A DNA stretch of 11,815 nucleotides from JAUXEH01 sp965602945 (GTDB lineage Bacteria > Acidobacteriota > Aminicenantia > Aminicenantales > Aminicenantaceae). Made by a program: the position numbers and the translations under genes. Location of the stretch: NCBI GenBank assembly GCA_965602945.1, contig CBFDBC010000111.1, positions 1 to 11,815 on the forward strand, written 5' to 3'. Below the pieces are notes generated by a model. The model was not told where the DNA came from, did no database searches, and saw nothing but the letters and a program-made list of their open reading frames with translations. This document shows, in pieces, positions 1-7,337 of this stretch (its first letter is position 1; the number at the start of each line of letters is the position of its first letter).

Positions 1-1279
1 ACTCGCGATGTCACCGGATTACCTGAAGGATATCATGCTGCTGGTCGCTCCGATCTTCAATCCGGACGGTAACGAAAAGATCAGCCCGGACAACCGCCGC
101 AGCCAGGTCGGGCCGGAGCAGGGGGTGGGAGTGCGCCCCAACGGCCTGAACATGGACCTGAACCGGGATGGCATGAAGCTCGAAAGCCCCGAAGTCACGG
201 GACTGGTACAAAACGTCATGCTGCGCTGGGACCCGGCCGTGCTCCTGGACAGCCACACACACAACGGCTCCTATCACGAGGAGTACGTCACCTGGGTGTG
301 GGCGTTGAATCCCAACGGAGACACGTCCCTGATACGCTACATGAGTGACTTTGTCCGTCCGGAGATCAACCGGATCCTGCTGGAGAAATACAAAACACTG
401 TGCATTCCGCATGGGGATTTCATGAGCATCAAGGAACCGGAAAAGGGCTGGCGGCCCCTGGGACCGCAGCCCCGCTACCTCAGCAACTACTTCGGACTCC
501 GGAACCGCCTGGGCATCCTCAACGAAAACTATCCCTATGCGGACTTCAAGACACGTGTAACCGGTGCCTACCGTCTCTTTCATTCCCTGTTGGAGTTCTG
601 CGCAGACAACAAGGACGATATCAAGGATCTCTTGCGCAAGGCCGACGAAGAAACCATTAACCGAGGGCTGGCCCCAACCGAAAAGGATGAGTTCGCGGTC
701 GAGTACGATGCGCGTCCTATCAAGGACAAGATCCAGGTCAGGGGATACGTGATGGAACAGTACCAGACCGAGAGCGGCAGAACGCGTGCCCGCAGGACGG
801 ATGAGACGCGCACATACACCATGCCCTTCATGGCGGAGTTCTTTGCCAAGAGGTCGGTCAGGCTGCCGTTCGGATATCTCATCCCGGATCCGGCCCCCGA
901 GGCCCTTGAAAAGCTGCTTCAGCACGGGATCCTGGTGGAGAAGCTCTCCCGGCCGGCAAACCTGACGGTCGAGGGCTTCCGGGTAACGGAACTCAAGGCC
1001 CAGCCGCGGCCGTACCAGGGGCACCGCCTCAATTCTGCGACCGGGAAGTATTTCGAGGAGGAGCGGGAGTTTCCTGCGGGAACACTCTTTATCCCCATGG
1101 CCCAATCCCTGGCCAACGTGGCCGCCTATCTCCTGGAGCCGGAGAGTGACGACGGGCTGCTGGTCTGGAATTTCTTCGACCGCCAGTTGGCCACGCAGTG
1201 GGGGAGGGGACAGCAGGTATGCCCCGTATTCAAGCTGTATATACCCGTTCCCCTGGTCAAGGAAACTCTAGTAAACTAA
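1..1279 (+). CDS. M14-family zinc carboxypeptidase, 5' end missing
   Basis: This is the C-terminal part of a metallocarboxypeptidase of the M14 (carboxypeptidase A-like) fold, which removes residues from peptides using one zinc ion. The frame is open to the left edge, so the ATG at 8 is internal and the signal peptide and first zinc motif (HxxE) lie outside. Counting from that Met, NPDG is at about 18-21, R43 lies in GVRPNG, N52-R53 in DLNRD bind the substrate carboxylate in the family, and H83 in DSHTH is the third zinc ligand. E173 in LNENYPY is the likely catalytic Glu. Residues from about 200 form a C-terminal extension that ends in a segment containing EPESDDGLLVWNFFD, which I believe recurs in large bacterial M14 proteins. 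Such enzymes are normally exported. The family call is confident; the substrate is unknown, and some members cleave amidated or peptidoglycan-type peptides. It converges with the lipoprotein gene downstream. Confidence 0.88.
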   Translation, partial: LAMSPDYLKDIMLLVAPIFNPDGNEKISPDNRRSQVGPEQGVGVRPNGLNMDLNRDGMKLESPEVTGLVQNVMLRWDPAVLLDSHTHNGSYHEEYVTWVWALNPNGDTSLIRYMSDFVRPEINRILLEKYKTLCIPHGDFMSIKEPEKGWRPLGPQPRYLSNYFGLRNRLGILNENYPYADFKTRVTGAYRLFHSLLEFCADNKDDIKDLLRKADEETINRGLAPTEKDEFAVEYDARPIKDKIQVRGYVMEQYQTESGRTRARRTDETRTYTMPFMAEFFAKRSVRLPFGYLIPDPAPEALEKLLQHGILVEKLSRPANLTVEGFRVTELKAQPRPYQGHRLNSATGKYFEEEREFPAGTLFIPMAQSLANVAAYLLEPESDDGLLVWNFFDRQLATQWGRGQQVCPVFKLYIPVPLVKETLVN

Positions 1280-1283
1280 TAGA

Positions 1284-1376
1284 CTAGTATTCTTCGATCG
1301 TGAATCCGTAGCGTTTTGCGAACTGATAGTCCTCGAAAACCGTCACACTGTACGCTTTCCCGTTTTTTAATGACAT
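1284..1376 (-). CDS. Possible 30-residue ORF or frameshifted tail of the lipoprotein gene
   Basis: An ATG at 1376 on the minus strand opens a 30-codon frame ending at TAG (1284-1286), starting MSLKNGKAYS and ending FTIEEY. It begins 8 nt after the stop of the lipoprotein gene, in a different frame. The frame is also open for about 15 codons upstream of the ATG, reading QEIELS just before it. The composition (alternating hydrophobic and charged residues, aromatic-rich) looks like genuine protein. Two readings are possible: a translationally coupled micro-ORF, or the original C-terminus of the lipoprotein detached by an indel near 1385-1400. The nearest AGGA is about 13 nt before the ATG, which is rather far. 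No function is recognised. Confidence 0.35.
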   Translation of the reverse strand: MSLKNGKAYSVTVFEDYQFAKRYGFTIEEY

Positions 1377-1384
1377 GCTGAGTT

Positions 1385-2005
1385 CTATTTCCTGCCAGCA
1401 AGTTCGCGGACCATGAGGTCAAATACCGATTTTGAATTGCAGTCTTTTGTGGCAGGGTAGGTGTCGATCAGGTTGCGGAAGGAGCGGGTGTTCGCCTCAT
1501 CAAAACCCTGCTGCAGGAAGATCAGCATCTTCTCTCCCTCGATGAGGTAATAGTAGCGCTCTTCCTCAAAATCATCCCAGCAGATGCCGGTCTTGTCCAG
1601 CTCTGACAAGCTCTTGAATTCCTGGCGTGTTATGAGTTCGGGTTTGAGCTCATGGGGGAGGACCTGGACGATGACCTGCATCGGGAGCCCCCAGGACAGG
1701 GTCGCCTTGTCGAAACTGATGAAGTCGTCAAAATAATAGGTCAAACCGTACAGCTCATCCATATGGCCGCCTGTGTATGTGCAGAGGAGGATCTCGTCTG
1801 CCTCTTGGTAGGATTTCCGCATTTCCGCGCCCATCTGGCGCTGGAAGTCCATGATATCAAATTTCGGGGGTGGCGGGGGTGGAGCGGGCTTTACCTCAGG
1901 CTCTGGCTGGACAGCGGGCCCTGCTGCGCAGCTGACCAGAAACACTGCGCCGGTGACTGCAAGCGCTAAGAGCAAGGCCGGTTTCAACATCGTTCTCTTC
2001 CGCAT
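1385..2005 (-). CDS. Small lipoprotein of unknown function
   Basis: A 206-residue protein. The N-terminus has basic residues (MRKR), a hydrophobic stretch at about 9-24 and a lipobox LVSC with Cys26, so it is predicted to be a lipid-anchored envelope protein. A proline-rich linker follows (about 30-47, with six consecutive prolines at 42-47), typical of a spacer lifting the domain away from the membrane. The remaining 160 or so residues are acidic and aromatic-rich, with segments such as YYFDDFISFDK and EERYYYLIEG that suggest beta structure; Cys75, Cys142 and Cys189 could form a disulfide. I do not recognise the family. ATG 2005 is preceded by AAAGGAAA at good spacing and by a strong -10 box. 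A second Met at 1990 would also leave a usable signal peptide. The gene is convergent with the M14 peptidase and divergent from the sulfatase, so it is probably transcribed on its own. Confidence 0.8.
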   Translation of the reverse strand: MRKRTMLKPALLLALAVTGAVFLVSCAAGPAVQPEPEVKPAPPPPPPKFDIMDFQRQMGAEMRKSYQEADEILLCTYTGGHMDELYGLTYYFDDFISFDKATLSWGLPMQVIVQVLPHELKPELITRQEFKSLSELDKTGICWDDFEEERYYYLIEGEKMLIFLQQGFDEANTRSFRNLIDTYPATKDCNSKSVFDLMVRELAGRK

Positions 2006-2031
2006 GTTACGTTTCCTTTCAATCAGCCTCT

Positions 2032-2059
2032 ATTATACGGACTGCGTTTTTTTTGGAAA
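2032..2059 (-). promoter_or_regulatory. Sigma70-like promoter of the lipoprotein gene
   Basis: On the minus strand, TATAAT (plus positions 2032-2037) is a perfect -10 box. TTTCCA (2054-2059), 16 nt upstream, matches four of six bases of the -35 consensus. The predicted transcript starts about 20 nt before ATG 2005 and includes the AAAGGAAA ribosome-binding site. The spacer contains an eight-T run on the plus strand. If the host uses a Bacteroidota-type sigma factor, this assignment would not hold. Confidence 0.5.
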
Positions 2060-2095
2060 GTCTCCCGGTTCTGATTTCTGGATTTCTTTATTAAT

Positions 2096-2124
2096 TCGAT
2101 TTTTCCAGAAAACTTATTTAGAAT
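2096..2124 (+). promoter_or_regulatory. Weak candidate promoter for the sulfatase-fucosidase pair
   Basis: TAGAAT (2119-2124) matches five of six bases of the -10 consensus. TCGATT (2096-2101), 17 nt upstream, is a poor -35 with three matches. It lies in the AT-rich stretch at about 2041-2130, which stands out from its GC-rich surroundings. It would give a leader of about 65 nt before ATG 2195. The 189-nt region between the two divergent genes (2006-2194) holds this, the lipoprotein promoter, and no other gene that I can see. Confidence 0.25.
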
Positions 2125-2194
2125 ACGTTAGCATTTGATTAAAAGACAGTGCGCCTTGGCCTTATGGAACAAACGTACGCGGAGAACTTCAAAT

Positions 2195-3703
2195 ATGAAC
2201 CGACTCAATTGTGTCAGGCTCTTTGGTTTGCTGTACATTGTTTTTGGGATAGTGGGATGTGAGCGAGCTGTAGAGAAAGCCACTGTTCGACAGCCGCAGG
2301 AACTGCCCAACATCGTCTTCATCCTGGCGGATGACATGGGTTATGGTGATGTACAGGCCTTCAACTCAGTTTCGAGGATTCCCACGCCTAACCTCAACCG
2401 CCTGGCCCAGGAAGGCATGCGTTTCACTGATGCCCATTCCGGATCGGGCGTGTGTTCACCCACGCGGTATGGCGTGATGACGGGGCGCTACAGCTGGCGC
2501 ACCTGGATGAAAAGCGGCGTGCTCTGGCCTCCGGATGATAAACCGCTCATAGAACCGGACAGACTCACCGTTGCGGGGATGCTCAAACAGCGTGGATACC
2601 GGACCGCCTGCATAGGAAAATGGCATCTCGGCATCGACTGGGGCCGTGACGAGCGGGGTGAGGTCGATTTCAACCTGCCCCTCCGGTATGGGCCCACGGA
2701 TGTCGGCTTCGACGAATTCTTCGGCATCGCGGGATCTCTGGACATGATCCCGTATGTCTTCTTCCACAATCGAAGGCCCAGCGGTGCCGTGACTGAGACC
2801 CAGGAGGGACTGGCCTTCCCCCGGTTTATCCGCGAAGGACCGCGGGCCGTGGATTTCGATCCGGAAAAGGTGCTGGACCGCCTCACCGAGGAGGCGGTCG
2901 ATTTCATCGAAAGGGGCGCTGTCGCCCCCGGCCCGTTCTTCCTCTATTTCCCGTTGACGGCGCCTCACAAGCCGGTCTGGCCCGCCGAGCGCTTCATCGG
3001 AAAAACCGATCTGGGCCCGTATGGGGATTTCATCCTCCAGACCGACTCGACCGTGGGACGGATCCTGCAGGCCCTGGATGAGACGGGAGCTGCGGACGAC
3101 ACGCTGGTCGTTTTTACCAGCGACAACGGCTCCTACATGTACCGCATTCCGGAAGACGCTCCCGATCATATCCAGGATACGCGTGTGCAGGGCTTCCACA
3201 CCTCACAGCACAATTCGAATCTGATCTGGCGCGGCACCAAGGCTGATGTCTGGGAGGGCGGTCACCGTGTGCCCTTCATCGTCCGCTGGCCGGGAAGGCT
3301 CGAGGCTCAGGCCCGGAGCACGCAGACGATCTGCCTGACGGATTTCATGGCCACATGCGCTGAATTAGCCGGATTCACTCTGCCGGAGGAAGCGGCGGAA
3401 GACAGCTTCAGCCTTCTGCCCCTGCTGTCAGGAGGTGAATGGGAAACACCGCGTGCCCCTGTGATCCATCACTCGGCCAACGGGACTTTTTCCCTCCGGG
3501 AGGGCAGATGGAAGATGGTGTTCGGCAGCGGTTCCGGAGGCCGCCAGAAGCCTGTGGGCAAACCCTTCGAAAAACCCTATTCTCTGTTCGACTTAGAGGC
3601 GGATCCCTCGGAAACCACGGATGTGATCGAAAGGTTCCCAGAGGTCGCCGAACGCCTGACCGGAAAACTCGAGACCATACGGCAGGAGGGCCGAAGCCGG
3701 TAG
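2195..3703 (+). CDS. Type I (formylglycine) arylsulfatase, lipoprotein
   Basis: A 502-residue sulfatase of the alkaline-phosphatase superfamily (S1 type), hydrolysing sulfate esters, probably on a glycan. The active-site motif is C87-S-P-T-R91, where Cys87 would be oxidised to formylglycine by a maturation enzyme encoded elsewhere. Asp46-Asp47 (ADDMGYGD) and Asp310-Asn311 (SDNG) are the calcium ligands. Lys142 and His144 (GKWHLG), His258 (APHKP) and Lys349 (GTKADVWEGG) are the usual sulfate-binding residues. The N-terminus has a hydrophobic stretch ending in GIVGC with Cys22 as lipobox cysteine, so the enzyme is probably membrane-anchored outside the cytoplasm. I chose ATG 2195 because GGAG lies 10 nt before it and the signal peptide then starts correctly; an upstream TTG at 2135 would bury the signal peptide. 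It lies 50 nt before the GH95 gene, likely in one operon. Fold and chemistry are secure; the sulfated substrate is inferred only from context. Confidence 0.92.
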   Translation: MNRLNCVRLFGLLYIVFGIVGCERAVEKATVRQPQELPNIVFILADDMGYGDVQAFNSVSRIPTPNLNRLAQEGMRFTDAHSGSGVCSPTRYGVMTGRYSWRTWMKSGVLWPPDDKPLIEPDRLTVAGMLKQRGYRTACIGKWHLGIDWGRDERGEVDFNLPLRYGPTDVGFDEFFGIAGSLDMIPYVFFHNRRPSGAVTETQEGLAFPRFIREGPRAVDFDPEKVLDRLTEEAVDFIERGAVAPGPFFLYFPLTAPHKPVWPAERFIGKTDLGPYGDFILQTDSTVGRILQALDETGAADDTLVVFTSDNGSYMYRIPEDAPDHIQDTRVQGFHTSQHNSNLIWRGTKADVWEGGHRVPFIVRWPGRLEAQARSTQTICLTDFMATCAELAGFTLPEEAAEDSFSLLPLLSGGEWETPRAPVIHHSANGTFSLREGRWKMVFGSGSGGRQKPVGKPFEKPYSLFDLEADPSETTDVIERFPEVAERLTGKLETIRQEGRSR

Positions 3704-3753
3704 GTTGTTAGCCAGGTTAATCGTACGATCGAAAATTGGGAGGCAAAACAGAC

Positions 3754-6162
3754 ATGATCTTGCGCTTCAGGTACAACCCGATCCCGATGCTTCTGGCCAT
3801 ACTGCTCATGAGCCCCGGTACGTTGGCGGCCGGAACGGAAGACCCGGCCCCTGATCCACGGCATCTGCATCTATGGTACGCGAATCCGGCCATTGAGTGG
3901 ACAGAGGCCCTGCCCGTAGGGAACGGGAGACTGGGAGGGATGGTTTTCGGTGGAGTGGAAAAGGAACACATCCAGTTCAACGAAGATACTCTCTGGACGG
4001 GCATCCCCAGGGATTACTCCAATCCTGAGGCCTATGAATCCCTCCCGGAGATCCGGCGTCTGCTCTTCGAGGGAAAGCCGCGTGAGGCCGAGGGGCTGGC
4101 CATGCAGAATTTTATGAGCGTCCCCCTGCGGCAGGAACGCTATCAGCCTTTCGGAGATATCTGGATCGAGTTCAGAGGCAGAGGAGAGATCACCGAGTAC
4201 CGGCGCGATCTGGATCTGGATACCGCCGTCGCCTCGGTACGGTATGGACAGGGCGGGGGCACATACACGCGGTCGGTTTTTTCCAGCTTTACGGATCAGG
4301 TACTGGTGGTACGCCTGGTGTCGGATTCACGGGCCCGGTTGAACATGACTGTGTCCATGACTACGCCCCATGCGGAGGCGGGAGTGACGGCCTCGGAAGA
4401 CGTCATCTCCCTTAGGGGGCGGGTATCGGACTACAAAAGTCGCCCGGAAAACGCACCCCGCACGAGCATCCTCCGTTTCGAATCCCGGCTGAAGGTCTAC
4501 GAACACGACGGCGAAGTGGTGAAGGACGGGAATGCGCTGCGTATCAACGGCGCCCGGGCCGTGACCTTGATCCTGGCCGGTGCCACCAGCTACAGAAACT
4601 ATGCGGATATAAGCGCGGATCCCGCAGCCCGCTGTGAACGGGTTCTCACCGCAGTTAAGGGAGATTATGCCACCCTTTTGCAGAGACATATACAGGACCA
4701 TCAGGCCCTGTTTCACAGAGTTGATATCGACCTGGGCAGCACTGCGCGGGCCGCCAAACCTACGGATGAGCGGATCATGGGCTTCAGCGATGGGACAGAT
4801 CCTGACCTGTCCTCCCTGGTCTTCCAGTACGGACGCTATCTCATGATCGCCAGCAGCCGGCCCGGTTCCCAGCCCGCGAACCTGCAGGGGATCTGGAACG
4901 ACCGAATGGAACCTCCCTGGGAAAGCAAGTATACGACCAACATCAACTTTGAGATGAACTACTGGCCGGCCGAGCTCTGCAACCTCTCCGAGTGTCACGA
5001 GCCCCTGTTCGACCTGCTTGAGGATTGTTCAGTCACCGGGCGGAAGACCGCGAAGATGCACTATGCTGCGCGGGGATGGGTGGTCCATCACAACACTGAC
5101 ATCTGGAGAGGTGCAGCGCCCATCAACGCCTCTAACCACGGCATCTGGCCCACGGGAGGCGCCTGGATGTGTCAGCACCTGTGGTGGCGGTATGCGTTTA
5201 CGCAGGACAGGGAGTATCTGGAGAGCCGGGCGTATCCCATGCTGAGTCAGGCGGCCCTTTTTTTCCTGGATTATCTGGTCGAAGATCAGAGAAGCGAAAA
5301 GGGATGGATGGTCTCGGGGCCCTCGAACTCTCCCGAGAACGGAGGGCTGGTCATGGGGCCGACCATGGATCACCAGATCATACGGAACCTGTTTGCCAAC
5401 TGTATAGAGGCGTCGGAGATTCTGGGCAGGGATCCAGACCTCCGCCAGCAACTCAGGGAAATCCGGGCACGTATCGCCCCCAATCAGATAGGGCGGCACG
5501 GCCAGCTGCAGGAATGGCTGGAGGACCGTGACGATCCGGAGAACAAGCACCGCCATGTCTCACACCTGTGGGGCCTCCATCCGGGATCTGAGATCACGAA
5601 GGAGGATACGCCTGAACTATTCGCGGCCGCGAAAAAATCCTTGGAAATGCGGGGCGATGAAGGGACGGGCTGGTCCATGGGATGGAAGGTCAATTTCTGG
5701 GCCCGGCTGAAAGACGGAAACCGGGCCTACAAGCTCATCAGTAACCTTCTGCGCCTTACAGGTTCATCTCTGACCGAATACACGGGCGGCGGCATCTACC
5801 CCAACCTCTTCGATGCCCATCCTCCCTTCCAGATAGACGGGAATTTCGGGGTCACGAGCGGGATCGCCGAGATGCTGCTGCAGTCTCATCGGAGGGATAA
5901 AGACGGGGAATACATCCTGGAGCTGCTGCCTGCACTCCCTTCCGCCTGGCCGGATGGTCATATCAAGGGGCTGTGCGCCAGGGGAGGCTTTGTCGTCGAC
6001 ATCGCCTGGCAGGATGGAAAACTGCAGAGAGTTGAGATATTGTCCCGGGCCGGGGGGCGGAGCATCGTCCAGTACAGAAAAGCACAGATCGAGCTCAACT
6101 CAGAAAAAGGGATCGCGTACTTATTGGATAGTAACTTAAAGAAGAAAAGGCCTATACCATGA
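3754..6162 (+). CDS. GH95 alpha-L-fucosidase (or alpha-L-galactosidase), exported
   Basis: An 802-residue glycoside hydrolase of family 95, which inverts and releases terminal alpha-linked L-fucose (some members L-galactose) from oligosaccharides. Near the N-terminus, WTEALPVGNGRLGGMVFGG and FNEDTLWTG (about 49-82) are the family's signature beta-domain motifs. The (alpha/alpha)6 domain carries TTNINFEMNYWPAE with Asn396 and Asn398, SPENG with Glu528 as the likely general acid, and QIDGNFG with Asp695, matching the Asn/Asp catalytic-base arrangement known for the family. HRHVSHLWGLHPG (about 599-611) is also characteristic. The length is normal for the family. A signal peptide (MILRFRYN, hydrophobic 11-26, ending LAA) predicts export. 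ATG 3754 has GGGAGG 10 nt upstream; the TTG at 3736 is less likely because it lies before that site. Pairing with a sulfatase points to a sulfated fucosylated glycan such as fucoidan or mucin. Fucose versus L-galactose cannot be settled by eye. Confidence 0.93.
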   Translation: MILRFRYNPIPMLLAILLMSPGTLAAGTEDPAPDPRHLHLWYANPAIEWTEALPVGNGRLGGMVFGGVEKEHIQFNEDTLWTGIPRDYSNPEAYESLPEIRRLLFEGKPREAEGLAMQNFMSVPLRQERYQPFGDIWIEFRGRGEITEYRRDLDLDTAVASVRYGQGGGTYTRSVFSSFTDQVLVVRLVSDSRARLNMTVSMTTPHAEAGVTASEDVISLRGRVSDYKSRPENAPRTSILRFESRLKVYEHDGEVVKDGNALRINGARAVTLILAGATSYRNYADISADPAARCERVLTAVKGDYATLLQRHIQDHQALFHRVDIDLGSTARAAKPTDERIMGFSDGTDPDLSSLVFQYGRYLMIASSRPGSQPANLQGIWNDRMEPPWESKYTTNINFEMNYWPAELCNLSECHEPLFDLLEDCSVTGRKTAKMHYAARGWVVHHNTDIWRGAAPINASNHGIWPTGGAWMCQHLWWRYAFTQDREYLESRAYPMLSQAALFFLDYLVEDQRSEKGWMVSGPSNSPENGGLVMGPTMDHQIIRNLFANCIEASEILGRDPDLRQQLREIRARIAPNQIGRHGQLQEWLEDRDDPENKHRHVSHLWGLHPGSEITKEDTPELFAAAKKSLEMRGDEGTGWSMGWKVNFWARLKDGNRAYKLISNLLRLTGSSLTEYTGGGIYPNLFDAHPPFQIDGNFGVTSGIAEMLLQSHRRDKDGEYILELLPALPSAWPDGHIKGLCARGGFVVDIAWQDGKLQRVEILSRAGGRSIVQYRKAQIELNSEKGIAYLLDSNLKKKRPIP

Positions 6163-6168
6163 AAAGAT

Positions 6169-6216
6169 CTTCGCGGAGACCCGCGTCTTCTATTGACTCC
6201 GCGAGTCTTTCTTTTT
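6169..6216 (+). terminator. Hairpin terminator after the GH95 gene
   Basis: TCGCGGAG (6171-6178) and CTCCGCGA (6197-6204) are perfect 8-bp inverted repeats followed by a T-rich run (6208-6216, TTTCTTTTT). The same sequence can instead fold as two small hairpins: CGCGG/CCGCG (6172-6176 with 6181-6185) and GACTC/GAGTC (6195-6199 with 6203-6207). The second of these directly abuts the T-run. Either way it should end the sulfatase-GH95 transcript and separate it from the arginase-fold genes. Confidence 0.65.
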
Positions 6217-6274
6217 ATTGTGAGAAGCAGTTGGAATACCGATGTCCCATAACTTCAATCCAAGGAACACGATT

Positions 6275-7306
6275 ATGAAAAGGGCGTGCTGTTTTTTGAT
6301 CCTCCTGGCTCTGCTTTCGGTTTCCCTTGCCTCGCAGCAATACAGGGGAGAGGACGGGAAAATACGTGTCGTGATCCTGACGGATCCATACACGGATTCG
6401 CGCTCGGGTCCTGAAAAACTGAAGGGCCCCACTCATCTGGCAAACGGAGGCCTCGAAGAGCTCCTGCTCGGATCCGGCTGCACGATCGAACAGGTCCTGG
6501 AGATCCAGATGCCTGTGAATCGGGAGAGGGAGTACGGTGAGTGGAACAGGGCCTCTTTGACCAACAGGGAACTCGGCAGGGCCATCTCCGCCCACGACCA
6601 GGGTGACGGTTTTTTCATAGGGCTCTTATCGGGCAGCAAATCCCTGGCCGGGATGCTGGCCGGACTCCAGCACCTGGGGCCGGGAAGGGATCCCCTCACA
6701 GACAGCCGCGGGCGGGATATCCTCGGTCTCCCCAGGCTGGGGAAAGGAAAACCACTCAAGGTCGGGCTAGTCTGGATCGATGCCCGGGCAGCCTTCAACA
6801 CTCCGGATATCACGATCGAAGGGGACATGGCCGGGATGAATGTGGCCGTGGCGGCCGGGAGATGCGGCACTACACTGAGGCTTCAGGCCGGGCTTGACCC
6901 CCCTTTGTCCACCAAATACATCGTGATGGCGGGCGTGAGGGACACCAGCCCGTACGAAGAGGTCCACATCGACGATTCGTTCATCGAACGCATCTCGGTT
7001 GAAGAGATAAGGAATCTTGATGGAAATATCGATGTTCAGATGCGGCGGTTGAGCCGGCTGACCGACATCATCTACATCCATGTGGATCTAGCCGTGCTCA
7101 ATCCCAAAGAGATTCCCGGGCATACCCGGGCTGTCGCAGGCGGGCCGTCCAGCCGGGAGCTGGCTGACTGCCTGGCGATCATGTTCAAATACCCCAAGGC
7201 CTCCGCCCTGGGAGTCGCATCCATGCCCGAAGAACCGGAAGAGATATCTCTGCGGGCCGCCAACACACTGGTCGAAGGCGCCATCAAGGGTATAAAAAGC
7301 AGATGA
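6275..7306 (+). CDS. Exported arginase-superfamily protein with degenerate metal site
   Basis: A 343-residue protein with a signal peptide (MKRACC, hydrophobic to about residue 19) and an arginase/agmatinase/formiminoglutamase (ureohydrolase) fold. It is recognised by the order of motifs and by clear similarity to the next gene. The canonical dinuclear manganese ligands are mostly lost. The GGDHS position reads SGSKS (Lys122 for His). DAHxD reads DARAA (Asp169 kept, Arg171 and Ala173 replacing His and Asp). SxDxD reads HVDLA (Asp271 kept, Ala273 replacing Asp). The Glu that binds guanidinium in arginases also seems absent (VASMP). It is therefore probably not a metallohydrolase, although frame, length and export signal are intact, which suggests a retained non-catalytic role. 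ATG 6275 has AAGGAA 7 nt upstream, better than the in-frame ATG at 6242. It starts after a terminator and ends 31 nt before its paralogue, so the pair is likely co-transcribed. Confidence 0.8.
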   Translation: MKRACCFLILLALLSVSLASQQYRGEDGKIRVVILTDPYTDSRSGPEKLKGPTHLANGGLEELLLGSGCTIEQVLEIQMPVNREREYGEWNRASLTNRELGRAISAHDQGDGFFIGLLSGSKSLAGMLAGLQHLGPGRDPLTDSRGRDILGLPRLGKGKPLKVGLVWIDARAAFNTPDITIEGDMAGMNVAVAAGRCGTTLRLQAGLDPPLSTKYIVMAGVRDTSPYEEVHIDDSFIERISVEEIRNLDGNIDVQMRRLSRLTDIIYIHVDLAVLNPKEIPGHTRAVAGGPSSRELADCLAIMFKYPKASALGVASMPEEPEEISLRAANTLVEGAIKGIKSR

Positions 7307-7337
7307 TAGATGAATCCCCAAGTGATTGGACAATAAA

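Noticed and set aside
11..1105. Long minus-strand open frame opposite the M14 peptidase gene
   Set aside because: It is antisense to a frame with clear M14 motifs, and its translation shows no recognisable domain or signal. Long opposite-strand frames are common in GC-rich genes.
1268..1287. CTAGT/ACTAG inverted repeat after the M14 stop codon as a terminator
   Set aside because: The stem is only 5 bp, AT-rich, with a 10-nt loop and no T-run on either strand.
3720..3729. Palindrome ATCGTACGAT between the sulfatase and GH95 genes as an operator
   Set aside because: A 10-bp perfect palindrome is expected about once per kilobase by chance, and there is no second copy or overlapping promoter nearby.
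6231..6259. TTGGAA and TTCAAT with 17-nt spacing as a promoter of the first arginase-fold gene
   Set aside because: The boxes match at four of six bases each, but transcription would start at or inside the Shine-Dalgarno sequence (6262-6267), leaving no usable leader.
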